Shown here piece by piece: positions 56,155 to 63,359 of a stretch of DNA of 64,000 nt (position 1 is the first letter of the stretch; each line of letters begins with the position of its first letter). The position numbers and the translations under genes are program-made. The DNA lies in assembly GCF_000298215.1 (NCBI RefSeq), contig NZ_BAHD01000007.1:1-64000 (forward strand). The letters run 5' to 3'. Source of the stretch: Kineosphaera limosa NBRC 100340 (GTDB lineage Bacteria > Actinomycetota > Actinomycetes > Actinomycetales > Dermatophilaceae). Below the pieces are notes generated by a model. That model made no database searches, had not been told where the DNA came from, and worked only from the letters and a program-made list of their open reading frames with translations.

Positions 56155-56885
56155 CGACTGCCTCCAAATCGTTCCGTACGAATCTGCGTGGGGTCGTGGC
56201 CCAGTTCGACAAGCCAACCGGCGACGGCCTCAACGAACGATGTCGGTCCGCAGACGAAGATGCGTGGCGACAGCGACGCGGGAAAGGTCGACGCTGCGAG
56301 CGCCTCACGCGTCAGCCGTCCAGGTGGCCGGCCCGCTCCAGGTGCTGACTCGCGCGTGTAGACAATCTCGACGACGGTTCGTGAGAGCTCTGCCAGTTCG
56401 TCAGCGAAGAACTCATCGCGCGGACTGCGGACCGAGTACAGCAGCCGAAACTCAGCACCTTTCAACTCACGTTCACGCGCCGAGGCCATCGAGAACAAGG
56501 GCACAACCCCTGAGCCGCCCGCGATGAGCTGAACCGGTGACTGCTCGGGCTCAGCGGGGATCCAGACGAAGAAGCGTCCGAGCGGTCCTTGTACCTCGAC
56601 TTCTTCACCTTCCGCGAGCTGACGCACAAGAAACGGCGACACCTCGCCCCCGGGTAGCTCCTGGACCACCAGCACGACCCGTGTCGACTCACCCGAAGAC
56701 GCCAGCGAGTAAGACCGGGACGCCTGGTACCCGCCCGGTGCCGTGAGCCGGATGTCGAGATGAGCTCCGGCGTCGTTTCCAGGCCAGGTCGGCACAGCCA
56801 GTTCAAGACGCACGGCCGAGCCGGTCTCAAACTGCCGACTGATCACCCGCCCGAGGTGCCACCGGACTCGGTTAGAGGTGATCAC
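56151..56885 (-). CDS. Ferredoxin-NADP reductase-like flavoprotein
   Basis: 244 residues from GTG 56885, which sits in a GTGA overlap with the upstream molybdoenzyme gene; the longer open frame is antisense noise. FAD domain with SRSYSLASSGEST (RxYS motif) and GGEVSPFLVRQLAEGEEVEV, then an NAD(P) domain with LIAGGSGVVPLFSM and FVCGPTSFVEAVAGWL. It lacks a [2Fe-2S] domain. Most likely it passes NAD(P)H electrons to the molybdopterin protein encoded immediately before it. Confidence 0.87.
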   Translation of the reverse strand: MITSNRVRWHLGRVISRQFETGSAVRLELAVPTWPGNDAGAHLDIRLTAPGGYQASRSYSLASSGESTRVVLVVQELPGGEVSPFLVRQLAEGEEVEVQGPLGRFFVWIPAEPEQSPVQLIAGGSGVVPLFSMASARERELKGAEFRLLYSVRSPRDEFFADELAELSRTVVEIVYTRESAPGAGRPPGRLTREALAASTFPASLSPRIFVCGPTSFVEAVAGWLVELGHDPTQIRTERFGGSR

Positions 56886-57475
56886 CAGTAGCGCTCCTCC
56901 CGCCACGGGTCGCCACGGAGGTGATAGCCGTTCTGTTCCCAGAACCCCGGGTCGTCCGAGGGCATCATCTCCATCCCGCGAACCCACTTCGCGCTCTTCC
57001 AGAAGTAGAGGTGAGGCACGAGAAGTCGAGCAGGACCTCCGTGCTCGGGCCTGAGAGGCTCGCCCTCCGCTTCGGTGGCTACCCATGCCTGACCATCGAG
57101 CAGATCCTCGAGAGGGAGGTTGGTGGTGTATCCGCCGTAACTACGGACCATCACATAGTCGTAACTGGTCTCGACATCCTCGAACAGCCGGTCTATGGGC
57201 ACGCCACGCCAAGCCATGTCCAGCTTCGACCAGTGGGTGACGCAGTGGATATCGGTGACGATGTCTTCGACGCCCACCTCCTGAAGCTCACTCCAGTTCC
57301 ATCGGTGCGCGACCTGGTCCTCGGTCGTGATCGTGAAGCTCCATCGGCTCTCGTCGACATTGGGCGTGGGTCCCGTCGAGAGCACCGGCCAGTCGTAGAC
57401 GTGGGTCTGCCCAGGAGGCAGTCGCGGGTCACTGGAGCCACCTCGTCCTCCGAAACCGCTGTTGATCACTGTCAT
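56882..57475 (-). CDS. Sulfite-oxidase-like molybdopterin oxidoreductase (MsrP/YedY-like fold, cytosolic)
   Basis: 197 residues. The Moco-binding domain is recognised by the molybdenum-ligating Cys in DIHCVTHWSKLDMAWRGVPI, then VMVRSYGGYTTNLPLEDLL, LRPEHGGPARLLVPHLYFWK and SAKWVRGMEMM. There is no Tat signal, no haem domain and no dimerisation domain, so it is a minimal cytosolic member. E. coli MsrP of this fold reduces methionine sulfoxide. Here a dedicated flavin reductase (4-bp overlap) and nearby msrA/msrB suggest a reductive role, but substrate is unproven. Confidence 0.9.
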   Translation of the reverse strand: MTVINSGFGGRGGSSDPRLPPGQTHVYDWPVLSTGPTPNVDESRWSFTITTEDQVAHRWNWSELQEVGVEDIVTDIHCVTHWSKLDMAWRGVPIDRLFEDVETSYDYVMVRSYGGYTTNLPLEDLLDGQAWVATEAEGEPLRPEHGGPARLLVPHLYFWKSAKWVRGMEMMPSDDPGFWEQNGYHLRGDPWREERYW

Positions 57476-57500
57476 GGCTACCCCTTCCTCCGGGAACTCT

Positions 57501-58064
57501 CTACTGTGGCCCGCGCGAACGGTCGGCGTCGCTCACGAGGGAGCGATGTTGGGTAGGTGTTCCGGACGACGCCAGGCTCGGAGTGGCACCCTGAGCCAGC
57601 TTTAGGCGGGTCCACACGTTCATGTTGATGACGACCGCGGCGATCTCGGCGACTTCGCGCTCCGTGAAGTGGAGCCGCAGTTCTTTGTGCAGGGCCGGAA
57701 TCTCCTCGTGACGGAACAAGGTGAGACCTTCGCAGTAGGCGAGCGCGACTCTCTGCCCGGGCGAGTACATGGCGCTCTCGCGCCACGACGCCAGGTGTGC
57801 GGTCTGCTCGGACCGGATCCCGATCCTGGCCGCCACCTCGGCGTGGAGAATCAGGCAGTAGGAGCAGGGGTTGAGCTGTGCGACGCGCAGACGAAGGAGT
57901 TGTAGCAGGACACGGTCCGCCGACAGCTCTGCGGCGTACCCGAACTGTGCGGCCATGTCCTTGGCAAGTTCGTGGAACGGGGTGATGTCTGGGTCGAAGC
58001 GAGTGTTCTCGAACCGGAGACTCCCGAGTACCGGTTTCGGGTCTTCGGTGCCGGGCTCAGGCAT
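57501..58064 (-). CDS. AhpD-like carboxymuconolactone decarboxylase family protein
   Basis: 187 residues. The CxxC redox pair lies in QLNPCSYCLILHAEVAARIG with the downstream His, the pattern of AhpD-type alkylhydroperoxidases. LASWRESAMYSPGQRVALAY and FTEREVAEIAAVVINMNVW complete the fold. Such proteins reduce peroxides or act as thiol adaptors. It overlaps the upstream GNAT gene by 8 bp and precedes the molybdoenzyme by 25 bp. The C-terminal 25 residues are Ser/Thr-rich and variable. Confidence 0.9.
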   Translation of the reverse strand: MPEPGTEDPKPVLGSLRFENTRFDPDITPFHELAKDMAAQFGYAAELSADRVLLQLLRLRVAQLNPCSYCLILHAEVAARIGIRSEQTAHLASWRESAMYSPGQRVALAYCEGLTLFRHEEIPALHKELRLHFTEREVAEIAAVVINMNVWTRLKLAQGATPSLASSGTPTQHRSLVSDADRSRGPQ

Positions 58065-58509
58065 CGTCGCGACCGTCCCGTCCAGTGCCCGGAATGTCCA
58101 CCATGGCGGCGTACTCGGGGTTGCGCTCGATGAAGGACCGGAACACGGGGCACCTCACGGTCGCGCTCTTGCCCTCCGCGCGGATGCTGTCCAGCACCCT
58201 GCGGGTGAGTTCGGTCGCCAAGCCCTGTCCTCGGTAGTCCGGCAGGATCGAGGTCGCCAACAGCGTCACTCTGCCGTTCTTGTCCGCGAACGGGACGGCT
58301 CCGAATTCGACGCCATCCTTGGTTGCGACGAAGGCGCTGGCCTGAGCATCCACTGCGATCGAGAACGACGTGCCGTCCTCGAGGTTCGTCGACCTGGCAT
58401 CGGGCTCGTCATGCCGTGCGCCTGTGTCCGTGAAGGCGCCACCAGCCTGATTCTGGTCCTGTGGGTCCATACTTCCTGTCACCTGACCCAGGTCCTCGGG
58501 TTCGTTCAT
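58057..58509 (-). CDS. GNAT family N-acetyltransferase, YjdJ-like small type
   Basis: 150 residues. A polar N-terminus of about 45 residues is followed by a compact acetyltransferase: SAFVATKDGVEFGAVPFADK, then ILPDYRGQGLATELTRRVLD (acetyl-CoA loop RGQGLA) and VRCPVFRSFIERNPEYAAMV. It is the first gene of the minus-strand redox operon that runs to cysS and diverges from msrB. The substrate is unknown. Confidence 0.85.
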   Translation of the reverse strand: MNEPEDLGQVTGSMDPQDQNQAGGAFTDTGARHDEPDARSTNLEDGTSFSIAVDAQASAFVATKDGVEFGAVPFADKNGRVTLLATSILPDYRGQGLATELTRRVLDSIRAEGKSATVRCPVFRSFIERNPEYAAMVDIPGTGRDGRDDA

Positions 58510-58679
58510 GCCGTTTCCTCTCCAACCTCTGTCGCCGGACCTGCATCGCCGAGGAGTCTTGGTTTGACCCTAGCAGCCGCGTGACATCGGTCTTGTCGGT
58601 CGTCGCGAGACCAGCCGCCCCGCCTCGGGGGCGACGCATCGTCTGGCCTCGACTCTAACGCAGGACATGTGGAATAGTT

Positions 58680-58693
58680 GGACCGCCCGGTCC
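58680..58693. promoter_or_regulatory. Perfect palindrome GGACCG-CC-CGGTCC in the msrB/GNAT divergent promoter
   Basis: Two perfect 6-bp arms around CC, located 52 bp before msrB and about 170 bp before the divergent GNAT-AhpD-molybdoenzyme operon. The form is typical of TetR-family operators. Two TetR genes are in the island, one of them frameshifted. Shared control of both operons is plausible. Confidence 0.45.
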
Positions 58694-58744
58694 GTTACAG
58701 CACGTGATGGCGCGGCCGCGCGTCACCTGCTAGGAGGAGCCAAA

Positions 58745-59224
58745 GTGACCACCAACGACTACCGCAGGACCCCTGAGTTGCTCAGCCGCCTGAGCGACGA
58801 GCAGCATCGGGTGACGCAGCAGGACGGCACAGAGCCGGCCTATCGGAACGAGTACTGGGACAATCACGAGCCTGGCATCTACGTCGACATCGTCTCGGGT
58901 CAGCCGCTGTTCTCGTCCACCGACAAGTACGACAGCGGCACGGGATGGCCGAGCTTCACGGCGCCCATCGCCGCCGACGCTGTCACGACCAAGGCGGACC
59001 GGACGCACGGCATGATCCGCACCGAGGTGCGCTCGGCGGGCGCCGACAGCCATCTCGGGCACCTATTCCACGACGGACCCGCCGCCGCCGGGGGCCAGAG
59101 GTACTGCATGAACTCGGCCGCGATGCGCTTCGTTCCTGCCTCCAAGCTCGTCGAGGAGGGCTACGGCCAGTTCAGTGCACTGTTCGACACCGACCAGGAC
59201 TCTACGAAGGGAGCCACCGCATGA
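58745..59224 (+). CDS. msrB: Peptide-methionine (R)-S-oxide reductase MsrB
   Basis: 159 residues from GTG 58745, preceded by TAGGAGGAG; the open frame further upstream lacks support. It has [51 protein letters not shown] and the catalytic Cys in [13 protein letters not shown]. The two CxxC zinc pairs of many MsrBs are absent, giving a zinc-free form with no obvious resolving Cys, so reduction may rely on thioredoxin or mycothiol. It overlaps msrA by 4 bp. Confidence 0.95.
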   Translation: MTTNDYRRTPELLSRLSDEQHRVTQQDGTEPAYRNEYWDNHEPGIYVDIVSGQPLFSSTDKYDSGTGWPSFTAPIAADAVTTKADRTHGMIRTEVRSAGADSHLGHLFHDGPAAAGGQRYCMNSAAMRFVPASKLVEEGYGQFSALFDTDQDSTKGATA

Positions 59225-59781
59225 CCAGCGGGACCAACGACAGCGGAGCGATCGCGCAGGTCTCGGGAGCGGAGACAGCCGTTCTGGCTGGCGGGTGCTT
59301 CTGGGGCATGCAGGACCTAATCCGTCGCCAGCCGGGCATCTTAGGAACCCGCGTCGGGTACACGGGTGGGCAGAACGAACACCCGACGTACCGCGACCAC
59401 CCAGGCCATGCGGAGGCGATCGAGGTCGTCTTCGACCCTTCGAAGACGAGCTATCGGGACATCCTGGCGCTGTTCTTCCAGATCCACGATCCCTCGACGC
59501 TGAACCGTCAGGGGAACGACCGAGGGACGAGTTACCGCTCCGCGATCTTCCCGGTGACGCCGGAGCAGGAGCGGATCGCCCGCGACACGATCGCGGATGT
59601 GAACGCATCGGGTCTGTGGCCGGGTAAGGCAGTTACCAGTATCGAGCCGGTCGGTCCGTTCTGGGAGGCGGAGCCCGAGCACCAGGACTACCTGGAGAAG
59701 TATCCGAACGGCTACACGTGCCACTTCCCCCGCGACGGCTGGGTACTACCGGAGCGGAGTTCGCCCAGCGTGGCAACATAG
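59221..59781 (+). CDS. msrA: Peptide-methionine (S)-S-oxide reductase MsrA
   Basis: 186 residues, ATG in the ATGA overlap with msrB. Catalytic Cys in [14 protein letters not shown], then [36 protein letters not shown] and [12 protein letters not shown]. The C-terminus [18 protein letters not shown] supplies a second Cys likely to act as resolving residue. Together MsrA and MsrB repair both sulfoxide isomers of methionine. The unit is transcribed away from the GNAT-cysS operon. Confidence 0.96.
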   Translation: MTSGTNDSGAIAQVSGAETAVLAGGCFWGMQDLIRRQPGILGTRVGYTGGQNEHPTYRDHPGHAEAIEVVFDPSKTSYRDILALFFQIHDPSTLNRQGNDRGTSYRSAIFPVTPEQERIARDTIADVNASGLWPGKAVTSIEPVGPFWEAEPEHQDYLEKYPNGYTCHFPRDGWVLPERSSPSVAT

Positions 59782-60013
59782 CAAGGTTCTGAGGTTTGGG
59801 CCCGGGCATCTGGGGTCGAGATCCGCCTCGCCGCCCCCGAAGGGTCCGGTGACGGTTGACGACTGCACAGCCATGCCCAACCGCGAGGGCCCCGATCCTG
59901 AAGTACGACATGAGGCTCTCGTCGGCTGCTCGCAAGGGTGGTCCACGCCGATGGTCGTTGGCACCTGAGTGCGGGCGAGAGACCGCCCAACCCGAGGCGA
60001 TTAGCCTTGGGGT

Positions 60014-60656
60014 ATGACTGACAGCGCCAGCGGCCCCCGCCCGCGCCGCTTGACGGCGCGCGGCGCCGCAACGAAGGCACGGATTATCGAGGCAGCCGAT
60101 CAGTTGATGTACGAGCGCGGCGTTGCCTCGACGACTCTGGCCGACGTCCGTGCATCGAGTGGGACGTCGAAGTCGCAAGCTCTATCAGCACTTCGCTGAG
60201 AAGGACGCACTGGTGAAAGAAGTCATTGAGGCACGTGCAGAGGCACTGCTGTCACAGCAGCGCCGTCGCCTTGCGAGGGTCGAGTCGCTGCGCGGACTCG
60301 AACTCTGGCGCGATGAGCTAGTTGAACGCAATGCGCTCCGAAACGGCGCCTATGGGTGCCCACTAGGAGCGCTGGCGAATGAGATCGCTGATCATGACGA
60401 AGACACACGGAAAGTCATTGCTGCTCATTTTGACGCCTGGCTCCAACTCTTGACTGATGCGATTGAAGAGCTGAAGAAGCGCGGCGTGCTAATCCCGAGC
60501 GCCGAGGCGCACGCGTTGGCCACTGGGCTGTTGGCTGCTCTCCAAGGAGGTTACCTACTCGCTAAGACGGCCCGAGACGTCCGTCCCATGCGGGTGGTCC
60601 TCGACATGGCCATCGCACAGGTGCGGGCGTACTCGACGGAGAGCAACTCTGCGTGA
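60014..60656 (+). pseudogene. TetR family regulator with a +1 frameshift
   Basis: The DNA-binding half (RRLTARGAATKARIIEAADQ, VASTTLADVRASSGTSKSQ) is in one frame and the rest (LYQHFAEKDALVKEVIEARA, GCPLGALANEIADHDEDTRK, LATGLLAALQGGYLLAKTAR) is in another. Removing one A at 60177/60178 restores SKSQLYQHFAEKD, the normal TetR recognition-helix region. As written, translation from 60014 stops after 61 residues. It is related to the intact TetR at 52045. It could be a real mutation or a sequencing error. Thioredoxin lies downstream in the same direction. Confidence 0.85.
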
Positions 60657-60889
60657 CTGCGCCCCACCCCGCTCGGCCAGCGCAGCGACCCTGAGATTCG
60701 CCCGGCTCCTAGAATCTGTGGACTTGAGGGTCCAGAACACGTTCAAGTCGAACGCGTAGGGAAGGCGCTGCGCTCTCCCGGCAGCCCTTTGGCTTAAGGC
60801 CCATGGCGCTTGCGCCGCTCGCGAAGATCGGCAATCATGAGAGTGGACCCTGGGGTCCATTGTTAGCTCACCGAGCGATTGGACGGAAG

Positions 60890-61258
60890 ATGGCAACGGT
60901 TGATGTGACAGACAAGAACTTCCGCGAAGTGACCGAGCGGGAAGGGATCGTCATCCTTGACTTCTGGGCTACCTGGTGCGGTGCATGCAAGGCGTTTGCG
61001 CCGGTGTACGAGGCAGCATCTGAGAGCCACATGGATATCCTCTTTGGCAAGGTCGACACGGAGGCGGCGCAGCAGTTGTCTGAGTCACTCGCAATCCGCG
61101 CGCTACCAACAATCGCGGTCTACCGCGACTCGATCAGGGTGTTCTTCCAGGCCGGTGCGCTCCCGAGGCCCGCGCTTGACGACCTGATCACACAGGTACG
61201 GGCGCTCGACATGGCGCAAGTGCGAGCCGAGATCGAGAGCCATGCCCACGTCCACTAG
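60890..61258 (+). CDS. Thioredoxin-like protein with WCGAC active site
   Basis: 122 residues from ATG 60890 (MATVDVTDKNFREVTEREGI). The fold is standard: VILDFWATWCGACKAFAPVY with CGAC in place of the usual CGPC, FGKVDTEAAQQLSESLAIRA, the cis-Pro in LPTIAVYRDSIRV, and LDDLITQVRALD. The Ala after Gly should shift redox potential. It is a candidate electron donor for MsrA/MsrB or AhpD. A 232-bp gap separates it from the frameshifted TetR; nothing else was seen there. Confidence 0.92.
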   Translation: MATVDVTDKNFREVTEREGIVILDFWATWCGACKAFAPVYEAASESHMDILFGKVDTEAAQQLSESLAIRALPTIAVYRDSIRVFFQAGALPRPALDDLITQVRALDMAQVRAEIESHAHVH

Positions 61259-61336
61259 TAGTTGCCGTGGTCAGGAGGACGATGTCCCGGACATGCGTCG
61301 GGCTGCGTGAGGCGTCTCCCTGATTGGATCGGGTCG

Positions 61337-62208
61337 TCAGGAGTTGATGTTGTCGAGTTCGGCGAGGTCCTGTTCTGTGAGGGACAAACTGGCGCCGGTG
61401 ATGTTCTCGCGCAGGTGCGCGACCTTCGAGGTCCCAGGGATGAGGAGGATGTTCTCCGAGCGCTGCAGCAGCCAAGCAAGGGCGACAGCCATCTGGGTTG
61501 TCTCCAGACGGGTTGCCACGGCGGTGAGCGCATCGGCCTGGAGCGGGGAGAACCCACCGAGGGGGAAGAAGGGGACGTAGGCGATGTTGTCGGCGGCGAG
61601 GCTGTCGATCAGATGGTCGTCCCACCGGTTGGCGAGGTTGTACATGTTCTGCACGCAGACGATCGGTGTCACCGCGCGGGCTTCGGCAACCTGCTCAGCG
61701 GTGACGTTACTGACTCCGAGCTGGCCGATCAATTCCTCTTGCTGGAGGCCGGCGAGGGTCTCCATGGCTTCGGCGATCGAGCCTGGCTGGGGGCCGTTGG
61801 CATCTCCCATGCGCATGTTCACCAGGTCGAGGCGCTCGGCCCCCAGGGATTCAAGGTTGTCCCGGAACTGCTGGCGCAGCTCCTCGGGAGTGCGCGCGGT
61901 TGGCCAGCCGCCCTCGGCGTCGCGGTTCGCGCCGACCTTGGTGGCGATCAGTACCGACTCCGGATACGGATGCAGCGCCTCACGAATCAACTCGTTGGCG
62001 ACCCGCGGGCCGTAGGCGTCGCTGGTGTCGATGTGCGTGACGCCCTGCGCGACCGCCTCGCGTAGCACCGCGATCGCGCCGTCATGGTCAGCCGGTGGCC
62101 CCATCACCCAGGGTCCCGCGAGCTGCATGGCCCCGTAGCCGAAGCGGGTGACACTCCGTTCGCCAAGGTTCCAGGTGCCGCCGGGAGCGTGATTGACGCT
62201 GTGGTCAT
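61337..62208 (-). pseudogene. Aldo/keto reductase, probable frameshift near its start
   Basis: The body is intact: VTRFGYGAMQLAGPWVMGPP, the catalytic Tyr and Asp in THIDTSDAYGPRVANELI, TKVGANRDAEGG, QLGVSNVTAEQVAEA and LLIPGTSKVAHLREN. In its frame no ATG or GTG exists upstream. The best start, ATG 62208 with AAGGAAGG nine bases before it, reads MTTASIT and is one base out of frame; adding one base near 62190 would join it to APGGTWNLGERSV. TTG 62278 is a poorer in-frame alternative. It reduces carbonyls with NADPH by family. It diverges from hxlR. Confidence 0.8.
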
Positions 62209-62294
62209 CGTGTCGTGCCTTCCTTGTTCGGATCAGGGGTGGTGCTCCGCACCGTCTTGTATCAGTGTTGGAGAGCAACTCTCTTCTGGGAAGT

Positions 62295-62312
62295 ACGCAC
62301 TTCGGAGTGCGT
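62295..62312. promoter_or_regulatory. HxlR operator candidate: ACGCACT-TCGG-AGTGCGT
   Basis: A perfect inverted repeat with 7-bp arms and a 4-bp centre in the 126-bp gap between the divergent aldo/keto reductase and hxlR genes, 23 bp before hxlR. A second, shorter inverted repeat GAGAG-CAA-CTCTC lies at 62271-62283. HxlR-family regulators commonly repress a divergent oxidoreductase gene from such a site. Confidence 0.6.
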
Positions 62313-62334
62313 TACCTCCTGTGGAAAGGCGGAC

Positions 62335-62763
62335 ATGATGGCGACGACGACCGCGGCCGAGAAGCGCGAGCGGGCCAAGAGCGCGTACAACGCGTTCCTC
62401 GCGGTGTGCCCGAGCCGTCAGCTCCTCGACCGGCTCGCCGACAAATGGGTCGTGCTCATCCTCTGTGCTCTCGGCGGCGACGGCACCGGCAGCGTCGGCG
62501 AGCCGGCGTCTATGCGGTACTCCGAACTCTCCCGCCTCATCGCCGGTGTCAGCCAGAAGATGCTCACCCAAACCCTTCGATCCCTGGAACGAGACGGCCT
62601 CATCACCCGCACGGTCACCCCGACTGTCCCCGCCACCGTCGACTACGCGCTCACAGACCTCGGTCTCTCGCTCCACCGGACCACCCGGCAGCTCAGGGTC
62701 TGGGCGCAAGACCACATGGACACTGTCCAGACCCATCGCGACCACTACGACACCCAGCACTGA
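62335..62763 (+). CDS. HxlR family winged-helix regulator
   Basis: 142 residues from ATG 62335, preceded by GGAAAGGCGG. The family core is clear: [40 protein letters not shown], then [20 protein letters not shown] and [12 protein letters not shown]. The single Cys before the DNA-binding helices is conserved in redox- or electrophile-sensing members such as YodB and HypR. It likely senses reactive electrophiles through that Cys and controls the adjacent aldo/keto reductase. Confidence 0.92.
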   Translation: MMATTTAAEKRERAKSAYNAFLAVCPSRQLLDRLADKWVVLILCALGGDGTGSVGEPASMRYSELSRLIAGVSQKMLTQTLRSLERDGLITRTVTPTVPATVDYALTDLGLSLHRTTRQLRVWAQDHMDTVQTHRDHYDTQH

Positions 62764-62821
62764 CACCGTGCGACATCCGGGTACGCTGACCGAGCGCTTC
62801 GCTCCCAGGCTTGACATTGAG

Positions 62822-63058
62822 GCAGGGGAAGCCACCGCAGAGGATGTCCATCGGTTCGACGGCGCTCCAGTCGATGCTGGTGACGTCACCGAGGTTCAGC
62901 GCGTCGGGCCAGTGGCGGGCGACGGGTTCGTTGATCTCGAAGAACCAGATCGTCTCGGCGTCGAAGACATACTTGACAGCCAGATCGAGTCCGCCGTATC
63001 GAGACAACAGCGACCCGACCCGCAGACGACGCTCACCAGACGGGGTGTGGTCGTGCAT
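62822..63058 (-). pseudogene. DNA (cytosine-5) methyltransferase, N-terminal remnant
   Basis: About 79 residues from ATG 63058 match phage-type C5 methyltransferases: RVGSLLSRYGGLDLAVKYVF (SAM motif I), IWFFEINEPVARHWPDALNL, then VEPMDILCGGFPC with the catalytic Pro-Cys. Right after the catalytic Cys the expected Gln-Asp continuation is replaced by LNVKPGSE and unrelated sequence. Target-recognition and C-terminal motifs are missing, so it is non-functional. The flanking 62764-62821 and 63059-63350 hold no recognisable gene. It is a trace of a prophage or other mobile element. Confidence 0.72.
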
Positions 63059-63359
63059 GAAGGCTCCGGCAGTTCGGTGACCCCGAACCCGAGCCCCTCA
63101 CGGCGCCCTGTCGCCGGGCTGATCACCTGCCAGGTGCACGATCCCGCCTGGTCGCCCGCGGAACCCCGCCGATAACCCGACGGAGCGCGTCCGCTCTCGA
63201 CCGGCAGCCCGACGCCGATCCGTCTCCCCGCTCAGCCCTCTCTGAGCTGCCACGCGTCTTGCAGGTCGAGGGAGGGTGCCCCCTTCGTCGTGCGCCTCGG
63301 ACCCCCGCCTCGTCGCCGACTACGGCTCGGAGCTGTCGGTGACGGATAACGTGAGTACC

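Noticed and set aside
55844-56308. 154-codon Arg-rich minus-strand frame
   Set aside because: Shadow of the DUF6510 gene, which has two CxxC pairs and coupled overlap with its neighbour.
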